Below, piece by piece: positions 49,403-61,691 of a stretch of DNA of 64,000 nt. This DNA comes from Lithospermum erythrorhizon (taxonomy: Eukaryota > Streptophyta > Magnoliopsida > Boraginales > Boraginaceae): the NCBI GenBank assembly GCA_019722365.1, contig JADFUC010000140.1, positions 1-64,000 on the forward strand, given 5' to 3'. Under the pieces are notes generated by a model. The model was not told where the DNA came from, did no database searches, and saw nothing but the letters and a program-made list of their open reading frames with translations. Within the stretch, counting starts at the first letter, position 1. Every line of letters starts with the position of its first letter. Made by a program: the position numbers and the translations under genes.

Positions 49403-51708
49403 CCAAAAGTTAGTTACTAATTGTGGAGCATGAATATGATAACTTCATCAAAATGTAAATTCTTGGCATGATATATTTTCCTCTAAAATAATTAGAAAAT
49501 TTGGTTGAAATTGGATATTAGACATATTCGGTGAAACTTCACTTTGGCAACAAGTTTTAAAATGATCATTTTTATAGAATGTTTTTTGACAGAACTCAAA
49601 TGTTTAATATGAAGTCAACTGAACTAAATTTTTGTTCTGAATAGATCATTTTTAGGATTCAGACATTAAATCTATATCATTCGTTCAAATTTTCAAACTA
49701 GACCTGATTAATCAAGTTAGAACTTTCTATGATTTCAGAATAAATAGTTCTTTGCAATGGCATTTGTCAAAATTAATATTACTTCCCATAGTTATGATAC
49801 AGTTAAATGATCCTGCCAAACATGTATGTTACATCCTTTCAATTGACAATTCTGGAATGATGTGGGATTATATTCCTTTGGAATGATTATCTCTTCATTC
49901 AATGTTCTCTTTGACATCTTTACTCTTAAAACTTTTATCATTTAATTGAAACTTACTTTACTCTTTTTTGTTTTCAAGGTTTTGCTAGGCGCTGGAGTTC
50001 GGGCAATATGGCTGGGCAAGTCCTGTCCTTCCTCTCATTTCTAACACACATAAAATAACCTTCTTAGAATGACAATGCCTCCTTGACTGTTCAAATCATG
50101 CAGTGATTTCTTCCCAATTTCTCTATCGCGTGCAATAACATGATGAGAGACCGCTCGGAGATCTTACAATAGTCTTATGGTGTCTGCCAATGAATAAATA
50201 TAGGATGCCACAACTAGTCATTTTCTGAATCAATGTAACAAAATGAACTAAGCTGCAGCGATGCGTTGTTGTCCTGGAACAGCCTGGACAGACCAACATC
50301 ATAATTTTGCTTGTTCTTTGCAGGTTTCAGTCAGTTTGTCTGAAACATTTTGAACCGTATGTTCCATCAGAATGAGGTATTCACTGTCTTCTTTGTTTCC
50401 CAAAAGTTACTATTACCATATGACAGCCTAAAGAATAACAAGATGTGGATACCTCATAGAACACTTCGCTGATGTTTGGGATAATTGATCACCATTCATT
50501 CATCCTTTATTTGGAAGCAGATTTAGAATACTATGCTTTATGGTATACTAAATTTCAGCTTTTCAACAAATGAAGACAGTACAACATTCTTTAATCTGTT
50601 TTGAAGTTTGTTACTGAAAAAATGTCTATATATATTATTCAAATAAGGCTTAGCTTCATCTCTGATTGACTGCAGAAAAATAAGTTAGGTCAAAGGACAC
50701 TTGGATTTGTACTATAGTGTCAGGCCTTTAAAAACTAATGGCAACATGGGTGTGATCAGGTATATATCCACATGCCAATATTTCAGAATTTGATAATCTC
50801 TTTTCTTCAATGCTCACAGAACTCAATTGTATCTCCTTAATAACAACTCAGCACTTCGACAGCAGCCTTGCATTTGCTCTCTCATTTCTGCCAGTATTCA
50901 TGCAGCCTCTCTTCAACAAACTATTTTGTTCCTCTAACTTTAAATATCTTTGGAAAAGCGTCCTGAAATGGACCCATGAGTTTTATTATATTCAATCCAC
51001 TCAGGTATTCTTTTCACTGTGTGAGTTCAATGTAACTTTACTAGTTTATATAAGTTCTAACGTCCTCATTTATTGTAGTCACACATAACCACTTAGATTT
51101 GCCAATCATTTGATACAAGCATTTTCTTCAGGATTACAGTTATTACTAGATAGATCTAGGCATTTTTATTCAAAAGATGAGGGAGGAACAATATCCTTCT
51201 GTATTTAGTATCCAATAAATAAGTCCCAGAGACAGATGCCTCACTGTTCTGACCTCATTCAGGATAATGAACTGATTACATGGGATGCTAGGCCTGATTC
51301 ATTCACTGATTATGTTTTGTCTGACAACTCAACAATACATAGGTGCAGTTTTTACAAAACAGATCATTCTCAGGTATGTTTCATCTTGATGCCTTCTAAA
51401 GACAGTTCAGTTCAATATATATTAGTTGTTTGAATTTGGATAGTTCATCAAGCCAATACTGTATATATATAACATTTATTAAATAATCAATATTTTCAAT
51501 ATATTTACTTTTGCCATGAATTTAGATTAAGTGGGGTCAAGTGCGTCTAGTGAGGCCTTCAATTTTTGTTTTTGTTTAACCATTAGTAAAACTAATTTCA
51601 TCAGTTCATGTACCAATCTGATCCTCTGCCCTGTAGCAAGACTTTAAACATTGGGCACGTTGTTGTATTCTCATGTGATATCAAATGAAGGTAGTGTTCA
51701 CAACTTAC
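49403..51708. other. Unassigned region, possibly 3' part of the INTS3 locus
   Basis: No exon could be placed with confidence. Minus-strand pieces such as MEHTVQNVSDKLTET (near 50340-50385) look protein-like, and short plus-strand frames occur at 50810-51088 and 51236-51433. None forms a recognised domain. Confidence 0.3.
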
Positions 51709-51895
51709 AGCAGCTTGAGAGGAGATGGACTCTCTAGAACCATCTGAAATTCTTGGTTCAACCAAATAGTTAAAAGAAAAGTCAGATAAGTGGAAACTTG
51801 AGGGGCCAGAATCAGCACCACTCGATTCATCATACAAATTCTCCTTATCATTTAAACCAAGAACATCATGGGTTTCTTTAAAGTTGAAAAGATGC
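51709..51895 (-). CDS. Candidate coding exon, possibly of INTS3
   Basis: A minus-strand frame gives DVLGLNDKENLYDESSGADSG, then SSFHLSDFSFNYLVEPRISD and SRESISSQAA, and stops exactly at a good donor (GCTGCT then GTAAGT). The composition, acidic and serine-rich with an aromatic core, is that of a real protein linker. The position downstream of INTS3 exon 1 on the same strand suggests it belongs to that gene, but it is 3.8 kb away and I cannot place it in the family with certainty. The upstream acceptor is uncertain. Confidence 0.45.
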
Positions 51896-54800
51896 TTCCA
51901 GATATTTCAGCATATACAAGTTTAAAGTGTAAGTGCTTAGCTATGCGTTATTTCAATTAAGCAACCTAATGGTAATCAAGTTTGTAAGCATTTAGACTTT
52001 CTATAACTATCAGTAGCAATAATTGATATTATAAAATTAATAAGTGTTTTTAACAATATATATAAATAGTTTAAACTTAGGAAACAAATAGGATTAGGCT
52101 TGTGTCTTCGTGTCCTCATGTTTCTTGACATTCCTTGTACACCATTTAAGTCCAAAAGCTAAACATAATAGTTGAGTCATAATAGCAGAAGATCAAAGTG
52201 TTCAATTATAGTGTTTCCTATTGCTACTTCATTCTAAAAAGAACAAAAAATAAGCTTCTATGAACTCGTTCACAAATGTAAGAATTGATCAGTTTTTCAA
52301 TAAATTTATAATTAAGTTTAATTTTCCTTCGTTTGTTAAGCCTACGTTGAAAGAATCTACTATATTTACAGAGGATTTGAGAAAAACTCAGAATCTTAAT
52401 CGCTCAATATTGTATTTATTGTCCTGAGGAGTGCATTAACATGGATTAATCTGACATATCTCTTTCAGTTGACATTGCAAACCAGAATGTTGGGAATATA
52501 TATAGTTCAGTAAACATGTGAGGTGATGTTTTTATTTTCATGAAAATTCATGCGATCGACGCAGTGTAATATAGTGTAACAATCCTTGACTAAGCTCATG
52601 AACATGGTTATTTGTTATTAGATCAACGAGGAGATGACAATTTAGGATCATATTGATGTTTAGGTGTGTTATCTAATTTAGTCTTTCTGTTGATATGAAT
52701 TCATCATCTGCCATGTTTGGTATTAATATTTTAATAAGGGTTCAAGTTCTGAACACATTTTATGTTTAAAAATCTAATAAGTTGTGCTTCCAACCTCTAG
52801 CAACAGTCTTAACATGGAAAATGAGGATGATGTGCAAGAATTAAAAGTGAACTATCAACAATTTTGTTAAACTTTATTACCTTTCTCTAGTTAAACAATG
52901 CCTCAAAATTTCTCAATTTGTGGTTGAATATTGATAACTTTTCTTTGTTCATGTGGATATAACACAATCATACAGTTTAATCATATTTGGGGTTTATATT
53001 AAGTATGTTTCATCTTATAATCATAAACAAGCAAAAGAACAATTAAAATACAGTTCAAGTCCCAATATGTAGGTGCGCTACCTAGTAAAAAGTGGGTTTT
53101 GGTTTGTTTTTCTAGCCAATATGGATCAGTTGAAAATCAAACAAAAATAGCCTGAATAGCCAGTGGTACCCTCTCTATCAATTATATTCATTATAGTATT
53201 AATAAATCATAACCTAATTCTTTGATTCTTAAATAAATATGCTTATCCTTTAGGAGGTAATATTTAACTCTCTCAAGAATCTAATTATTCTTCACTATTA
53301 AAACATAACAAAATTTACATCGATTCACATCATCTGTAAGCATTAAAGTACAATTGGATTAAATTAGTTATTAAACATAATTTAACAAAATGATTTTGAA
53401 ATTAAAATAATTTTCTTTGAAGTTCTTCCAAGTTCTATATTGAAATATGAAATTCTATTTTCAATTTTTCAAAAGTATTTCATTCGCCCCCCTAAAATTT
53501 TAATATTTTTCTTATTTATTTAATACCCATTTCTTTATTATACAAGCAAAAATTCTTATATTTATGTTGAACCATAACAAGATACACAAACACTTCGAAT
53601 TGGAGTTAACTTCACATACCCTTCAATCACTCCCTCGCATGCATTAAAACACCACCACATACCCTTGCTAAAGAATGGCTCTTGTGCAGTCTCAAAACAA
53701 AGTCCCCTCATGCTCGTCGGCCGTCGTCAACTTACTCGTCCAAAACTTGCTCCTATGCCTTTACCTGCAACTTCAAACACTTGTCTGCGAATAGATAGCT
53801 TATCCTTTTCTTGAAAGAATGAATAAACAAACATATGCCCAAATTCAGTGTAATTACAGCTTATCTTTACTAGGGTAAATTTTAAGCAGCTTGTATATTA
53901 CCTGGACATTACTGTATGGGAAAACAGTAATGTTTTCCATTCATAAAAACTTAATAGCAACTGCTACACTATCTTAGAATTTAGTGAAGTCTAAATAGGT
54001 CATGAATCAATCATAGATGAGACAACAAGAATAAAATTGAGAATAATATAATGCACGGACAATGCAATATTATTCAATCATATAAAACAATCAGAATTTC
54101 TCAAAAATACCATATATAGTGGAAATTAAGAGAAGAAAAATATTAACTCATGTCTCAGCAACAGATGGTACTCAATTAACCACTAAACCAAAACATGTTT
54201 TTGTTGTCTATCCTTGCCTCTAACTCATTAAAGGTTTTCTTATTGGAATTGAGGTTGTCGTTTCCGATATTAAGACACAAATAAAGAACATAGACATAAA
54301 CACTGTTTCCCCTCAGTCTCTAAATGGGTGTTTTAGACTAATGCTCACAGCTCCTAGTGCTCAAGTATAGTTCCTTTTTAGTTCACTTAAGCCCATGTTT
54401 GCTTGAAGACAGAAAGTGGAGAAGAAAATTATAGGAGACAGAAAATCACAATTAATAAGAAAGATCTAAAACAGACCAGCATACATAAATCAGGCCAAAT
54501 ATTTTAGGCTTTTATGTATTTATAACATCTTTCAATGGAACTCCATTAGCTTAGAGATAAGATAACATGCCTTTCTGTCTTAGTTTTTGTCAGTTCAATT
54601 TAGTTTACACTATTGGTAGAGAGAGCCTAGGTTGTAGCGAAAAAATCACATACTTACTAATACCTTGCTATTTCTAAATTAATTTGTTTCCCTCATGCCA
54701 TTGTTTGAACCAAAGCTGCATAGGGTTCCCCATATCTTATCCATAGTAGCGGATCCCGGGCTAAATAGTTTGCGAAATTTAATGATGAATGGCCCTGAAC

Positions 54801-55666
54801 AAGAGGTAACAAAAAACATCTGATTCTTAGGCTGAAAGGTTTCTATAACCAAAGAGCTTAATCTAGTTTTCTTGATTACCCTTTTCTCTCCCCTATCAAT
54901 ATTAAGCCACAAAAAAGATGGTTTGATGCATTCTAGAAAATTGCAATGTTGTAGCTAACAGTGTCTATCAGCCTTCAACCGTCTTTATGCCCTCTAGTTC
55001 ATTATTTCATATCAGAGGACCACCATACAGTTGTTGGTTTTAAACTTCATTGGTGTCTAAATAGCTTCTGATGGAACAGCAGTTCAACAAAGTTAACATC
55101 AGGCACAGATGAGAATAGCATGATGCATTCAATTTTTTAGTTAATAGCAAGCAATGAGCAATGATTCAGTTGTTTAGTTAACATAAGCAATGGATCATGA
55201 TGCATTCTATTTTAATAGTTCACCTTATGTTGTGAGACATCATTTACAATCAAATTTTCTTTATTTCTCAACAAAAATTAACAATACGATCATGATGATA
55301 GTTGTACAGATAAGAATGGTCGATCCTCTAAAAACAAATCATACCATGATGTATTGATTAATCAAATCCACCATCATCTTACAATAATGGACATTAGGAT
55401 AACAATCCTTCTTGAGATGGGAATCAATTCATAATATCAAATGAGAATTTATTCTCATACTTCTGGTTTGAAGTAGCAAACAACCAATTTCACTGTCTTG
55501 AATAAAATCTAATAAATATTTAAACTGTCTAAACCAACAGAAATAACACCAAGATCCACAGTTTAGGCGCCAGTGTGATAGTCAGCAAACTTCAGGCAGC
55601 ATCCGTTCACAACAAAATATGAAATTGTGGCAGAATTATCAGTGACAGGGTTCTGTATGTCTTTAC
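51896..55666. other. Probable INTS3 intron or downstream sequence
   Basis: No recognised exon. The minus-strand frame at 54679-54912 is open for 77 codons but not identified. A SINE-like head (TTTGGTTTAGTGGTTAATTGAG on the minus strand, about 54180-54200) is eroded beyond a firm call. Confidence 0.3.
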
Positions 55667-57010
55667 CAACCTCTCCACTCTTTCTCTCAAAGAAGGAGTG
55701 AGCATTCCTGAGTAGTCAAAAGAAACACCAACAGGATAACTTCTCCCCTTTTAACGAGAGACTCTAATAGCTGTTGCCACACCAGCAGGAGAATTGAATC
55801 TTTCCCTATCTGGAGGTCATAGTTCTCGAGCAAATAGATGAGAAAATCAAGAAGAACATGGGTTATATCAATGTACTTCGGAATAGAATTAACCATCAAT
55901 AAGATTGCTGGCTCAATGTTCATAATATTGTCACTTTCTCATCAAAAGAAAAGCCAATCATAAACAATGCCAGTTAACATTGATATATTTCTTCAGACAG
56001 ACTGTTAGTAACCAACCTATCACAGCCATCTTGGTAGCCCTTATCTGATTGGATAATTTCATTACAGGGGTGGTGTCCGCAGCAAAATATTCGCAATGTC
56101 AAATGATGGGGTAATATATATGGGCACTTTCTTCCTTGCAAACCACATCTGATGTTCTTTTTAATTTTAATGACATGAGTGAGCAAAAATTTCAAATGTA
56201 ATTCCACATTTTCAGAGTAATCCGAAGAACAAAATACATGCTGGAAGTCCTAGCATGGTAAATCTGTGAGATATCAGCAAAACCATCAGTCTTAAATTCA
56301 CTCGGATTCAGAACCAAATCCTTCCATATAGCTCGAAAATCGGGTATATGCACCAAGTCCTGCAAAAGCCGAACAAGATCTCTTCCAATCTTCAAACATA
56401 AGTGGAACTGCTTTCTCAACATTCGAATGGAAAACTCTATCTCCTTCCGCTTCAAGACCTCAAACTTCAGGATCTTGTAGTTTACCTATAAATCAGGAAG
56501 TAACCGAAGAAAAACATACAATGCACTAGTCAAAACCAATGGCTCTTCCTCTAATAATGAATCCCACTTGTCCATAAAAAGACTTATCATCTCTAAGCAC
56601 AACCATAGATTTCCTTGACTACAATCCCCACCAACAATTTGCCTTAAAAGAGCCACCAATAAACCATCAATTCCCACAGAAGAGACATCCACCATCTCAT
56701 GAACCACCCAAAGCAATTGAATTTTCACAGAACCAACTTCTTCACATACATATGCAAGGTAAGAATAGGGGAATTAAAATAACCATATCCATCCGTGGTG
56801 AAATCTGTAATGAACCTTGGAAAAGTGGGGCTCGCATAACATCCCAAAAAGAATTGCTCTATTCAAGATTGTGATGCTCTTCTGTGGGTTGGGATTAATT
56901 AGGGAAAAGGAGGGTCTTAGTTGCAGGCTCAAGGCCCAGGAAAACGTCTAAATTAGCTGAGTTCAATTTCTGGATTCATGAGGCGCAAGGTGGATTAACT
57001 TTGGAGCCAT
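55667..57010 (-). CDS. INTS3: Integrator complex subunit 3 homolog, N-terminal half, reading frame disrupted
   Basis: INTS3 is a subunit of the nuclear Integrator complex, which cleaves snRNA precursors. From ATG at 57008-57010 the order matches the family: MAPKLIHLAPHES, then LNRAILFGMLCEPHFSK, DGYGYF, SVGIDGLLVALLRQIVGG, LWLCLEMISLFMDKWD, LEEEPLVLTSALYVFLRLL, FHLCLKIGRDLVRLLQD, IPDFRAIWKDL, LKFLLTHV, GHHPCNEIIQSD and MNIEPAILLMVNSIPKY, ending near LVKRG and RERVERL before donor GTAAAG at 55665-55666. No intron is needed across 1.34 kb. The frame is broken repeatedly: TGA at 56963-56965, TAG at 56486-56488, and shifts near 56900, 56200, 56130 and 55930. Conservation remains high across the breaks, so consensus error is as likely as a young pseudogene. 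The C-terminal half is not located with confidence. Confidence 0.85.
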
Positions 57011-57115
57011 GTGCCACCTAAAAAGGGATTTTACGTCTTGTAATGAAACTACTTCTCTGTAATTCATAAGCAAAGAAATTAAGAACATAAAAATAATATT
57101 TTACGCAAGTATAAT

Positions 57116-59554
57116 TATAAAAATCGGTAGCGATTAAGTTAATAAAAATAAATTAAAATATGAGATTCTAAATTTATTTCCGTGAATTTGGAACCCACTA
57201 AATATTTTATGTTAAGTGAATGTTCAATGTTGGGAAGTTGGTTAATAAAATAAGTTATAACGAGAGGTATCGATCCGAATTAAAGGCAGGTTTTCACTTA
57301 GGTTGGGCTTTTTGACAATTACCAAACCAACAAGAACCATTTAAGCCCCAAAACCCAAACCCAAGTGTTCTTTTCTTCTTCACAGCCCAGAGGCAACAAC
57401 CCGGTACTTATTTTTTTTAATTCCTTTTTCTCATTTTCTCTGATTCTCAAGCTTTGGGCTAAAATTTTCGAGATTTCTCTCTCATCATCCCACGTCGTTT
57501 CAAGGTAAAAAAGGTCACGATATTTTTTGAGTATTTTATTAAATCTCAAACTTACTGACTTTGTTGACTTTTTTGATATTTTGAATTTTATTGCTCAATT
57601 GATTCTTGAGTTGGAGGTGGTGATTGTGGACAAAATATGTTTGATGTGTTTGGATATTTTTAGGGCCAACTTGATTTTGTGAACTTTTAGGTTGACTTTG
57701 GATTTTTGGATGAATTATTGAATATAATTATTAATACAGGCCCTAAATTGTAATAAAGGATTGATGGCTGATCAATATTTAAATTAAAGAAAGTGATGTT
57801 ATAGTGAATTGACTTTTAAGGTGATTGTGGTTAATTGGTTAATGTAAAATAGGATTAGTGGACCGTTATTGTGATTGTTTTGAGATATAAATATGAATTA
57901 AGTGTTGGGAACAAATAGGTTGGAATTAATCGTAGTGAATTTTGGGTAGTAATCGAACTTAGGGATTAGGGGTTGAAATTATGGATTAAATTGATCGGGA
58001 AAAGGTTGAAGTGGAATTATTGAAATTAGTTGGAAATGTTGGGAGTTTGAATAAGATATAGAATTTGTGTCAATTTAGTCAAAGATTGGTTGAGTAAATA
58101 TTCGAGATTGTTATTAAAACATAACTAAGTAATCTTCGTAAGTTGTAATTTACCTCGCGAATGAGTTAAAAAACTTTAGTATTTAGAAGGTAGGATAAAG
58201 GGGTTAGCGGAAATGGTTTACAGTTGTGATTTTATTTTTGTAATGTGTCTGTTCAGACTCGGGACGTGGGAACAACGTGAGGACCGATTGGTAGCAGGCA
58301 TTGAGTGAGTGCCCAGCCAAGGTGGGGATTTATCGCTCGTTTGTTGCACTTATTTATGTTTAAGCGTAATTTAGTATGTTTTATGTTGAGGTGTATTCAT
58401 GTTTGAGTATATTTGTGTTATGGGCTGATATGCGGGGTATATCTATGTTTGAGTATAGGTTTTGTTAAATTTGTTGTATTGTGTGTGTGATATGGATGCT
58501 ACTGAGACTTATTGTATGTTGGTTATTTATGTTTGACATTGTATCTAATTGTTTTGGTTGAGGATGTTGAGATGATGTGAGGTGTTCGAATTATTTTGCC
58601 GGAGAAAAATATGTTGTTGTTGGGTGTTGAAGGGTGAGCTGCAGGAAAATGATGAATTGACTTATTGTGGTTCGTTTTTTGTGTAGCTCAATTATTTGTG
58701 GTTGTGAATTGATAACGTGTTGCGTTGAATTTCTTGGTTGCGTGTTTAAATTCTCTTAGTGTGATATATGGCTTGGACTCATTGAGGTTTTCTACAAGGT
58801 GTGCATTTATTTCGATGAGTATTCCGCTAGGATGTCTTGGAATAGTTGGCATATTTGCGGCCCTATATTTGTGTAAGCATGTTACAATCATTTAAATGGA
58901 GTATATATATATTTTCCTTTGTGTATGTCATTCGGATATGGGTAAGTTACCATTAGATTGATCAGTTCATTAATTTGTCGAGAACTGCACTTTCACATCT
59001 TTAGATTGGTGCCCTTTTGAAGTGGTTAGGATTGGCGAGGTGTGAGGCAGGTGGCTAAAGATCTCGCGTTCCCTCTTTTATTATTTGATGTAAGCAGTTT
59101 TTACTTTTGGTTTTTGGAATCTTGAGATTGTAAGATGTTTGTGTTTGTTTTGTGACTTGGTTGTTCGTTATGTTTTGGGTTTGGCTAGAAATGCCCATGA
59201 TGGTTAAATTTTATGCGTCTGATGTTTTCGGTTCGAACCATTTATTTTCATCAAGCGCTGTCGGGTTCTCTTGGTTTTTAAACATGGAGTTTTGTGTCAA
59301 CCATCGATGGTGACTCCGATATCACGGAGTTGATGACGACTCGACCTTGAGGGGCGTCACGACTCGAGGATTGATTATATTATCGAGAGCAAAGCCATCC
59401 GGAGCCCATGGGAACTAAAGTCTTATCTGGTATGAGTCTTGGGACACCTCTTGAGGCCGTAGAATTCATTTCCCAGAATCTCCTGCGGATGATGCGGTCT
59501 TGGATGTGTTGTGGATCGACAAGGACATTAAAATTAAAAGTCGAGGTTGTAATA
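57116..59554 (+). repeat. Solo LTR of family 3, inverted, beside INTS3
   Basis: It is the reverse complement of the family 3 LTR. It begins TATAAAAATCGG (complement of the TTTTTACA end), carries GTTGACTTT words at 57563-57571 and 57690-57699, the GATTGGTAGCAGGCATTGAGTGAGTGCCCAGCC-type module near 58285 (inverse of 41730-41790 and 48310-48350), and ends near GGTTGTAATA at about 59554. No interior or partner LTR adjoins it, and no target duplication is clear. Confidence 0.7.
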
Positions 59555-61691
59555 CCCGACCCCATAAAATGTGTGTGTGTGATATGTTTGATATGATTTG
59601 ATTGGTCTTCTTTCATTACCCAGCAAAGATACATTTCTTTTCGAATTTCATCCTTATAAAGGCTAGATTGTTAAAAGCGTGCTTGGAAGTAATCTAAGAT
59701 GAGTGACAATGTGAAGTTTTTCGGTGGCGGTGAGACAAACTTGTCTTTAGAAAAAAAGACCCGTGGTAGTTTATAGAGACGATCCATCAGCGTCTCTTGC
59801 CGGACGAAGCCATTCTATGTTTTTGTCGATCCTACATAAAAACGTGAGGTGGCGATTATCTTTTAAAATTATCATATTAGATTTAATCATTATGGTTACC
59901 GATCCACCAGGCTTCACAACATGGACTAAACACTATACATCTCAATCATTGAGACATTAATCACCGTGAAATTCATCCAAAGTAATAAATGTATAGTCTT
60001 TCTAATTGTTCAGATAAACATACAATATATCTCTTATACTAGGAGGAACCTATATACTCTTCTGTTTGCTATCTGAGAAAAAGTGATGTTTTATCACTTC
60101 CAACAAAATCAAAAGTTGATGGTAACAGCAAATGGTTAAACGCAAACAACAAAAAGTTAAATACAAGAATTTATATAATATCCCTCCATCTAGAATAGAT
60201 TCACCAATTTGATTTTGAATTGTTAAAATTAACAAACTTTATAGCCTTAATTGATATATATAATGTTGGTTTGAATCAAAATTATGATCAAAATAATGAA
60301 GTCCACTAAAAATACTAGCATTTGATAATATTTTCATCAAATATTATACAACAATATACAAAGATGTTTGAATTCAAAATTCAAGGTGAATACATGTTTG
60401 GTCTAGTGGTAATGACTGCTTGATTCTTGTAATAGAAGCTTGACATTTTCTTGTGGCAGTATTATAGAAGCAGTATATGGAGCTATAATGTTAGATAATT
60501 AGCTGAATGTATTAGGTGCCCAAGTGTGAAGTTAGACTATTATTACCAAATGGAGTAGCATAATCTTAACACCGAGTTAAGTAACATTTTTGGCCATTCT
60601 TCCTTTTTGTGCCCAAAAAAAAAGTTCAAATTAACAAGTACAAAAATCGAGGGAGTTCAAAGTACACCATCTTTTTTGCTTGAATTACAAAAATAACATA
60701 AAATAATCGATTAAATAAAATACCAAAAATAACATAAGCAGATCAATTGAACAAATAGAGAGAATAATTACTCAAGTATAAGATAAGCCAATTACAACTA
60801 ATCATCTTACTAAATAAAGAATAAAGAGGTTTAAAATAGTAAAGTTATGTGATAATATTGAAAAATAAGATTAATCATCTTGGTTGAAAAATAAATGTCG
60901 AAAAAAAGAGAGTTTCCTACAGATAATATAAGCCTTGGGGTTGAAAATGACGAAACGAGAGGCGCTTATGGAAGGGGCAACACTATACACACACCGGTGG
61001 AGTGTGGTGCTACTCTGCTAGTTTAAGGTAGGGGCTAGAATTCTTAGCACCCACTTTCGAGCGACTCGGTTTTTCGAGGACACACCTAACAAAAAAAGCT
61101 CTGCCAATCACTATTTTGTCCACTATGGAAACTTCCATAAACACTATGCCCACAAATAGGCGGGGCTATATAATAGTAATTTCATACCTAAAATTACATT
61201 CGAGGAATTGGGGTAAGGGGTACTTGAGAGGTTGGGGGCTGGTGTTGAGGTGGGAGTAAGGGAACAATGTTTTATTATACTAATATTTGTATCTTATTTA
61301 AAATATGATCAACTAGCTTACAGCCTAATGGGTCTTATAAACATTCTCCCTGCGAAAAAAAAACTAGTTTTATATTTGATGAAGTTGAATATATGTATAA
61401 TTTTGATTTTACCCTTCATTAAAACTTAAATCTGATTAACTAACGTCAAGTGGAATGAAATCTCCCCAAATAAACAATTCAAGTGGTTTGACTGGAAAAT
61501 TGTGCGATTTCAAAATTGAGAGCGAATCAGGATAAATCTTAATTTGAGGCAGGAAGAATTTAAGCCTTTTAAGTAGTTTAAAGAGTTGTTGGTAGATAGA
61601 TAATGAGCAATTTTTTTTCCTTAAATTATTAAAAAGTTTTTTAATATATTGATAATCCACTAATTAAATAAGGCTGATCAAAATCCCAGTT
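59555..61691. other. Intergenic stretch, no recognisable gene
   Basis: No gene is recognised. TGTGTGTGTGAT at 59572-59583 is a small microsatellite. A SINE-like head TTTGGTCTAGTGGTAATGA lies at 60397-60415, without a visible B box. Bases 60900-61160 are moderately GC-rich and unassigned. Confidence 0.35.

Noticed and set aside
50810..51088. 92-codon plus-strand frame with hydrophobic C terminus
   Set aside because: No homologous family recognised, no splice support, and it lies antisense within the probable INTS3 locus.
54140..54205. Minus-strand SINE-like head TTTGGTTTAGTGGTTAATTG
   Set aside because: The second box and boundaries are too eroded to support an annotation.
60397..60480. SINE-like head TTTGGTCTAGTGGTAATGA
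   Set aside because: The A box is good, but no B box, A-rich tail or target duplication could be found, so it is not called as an element.
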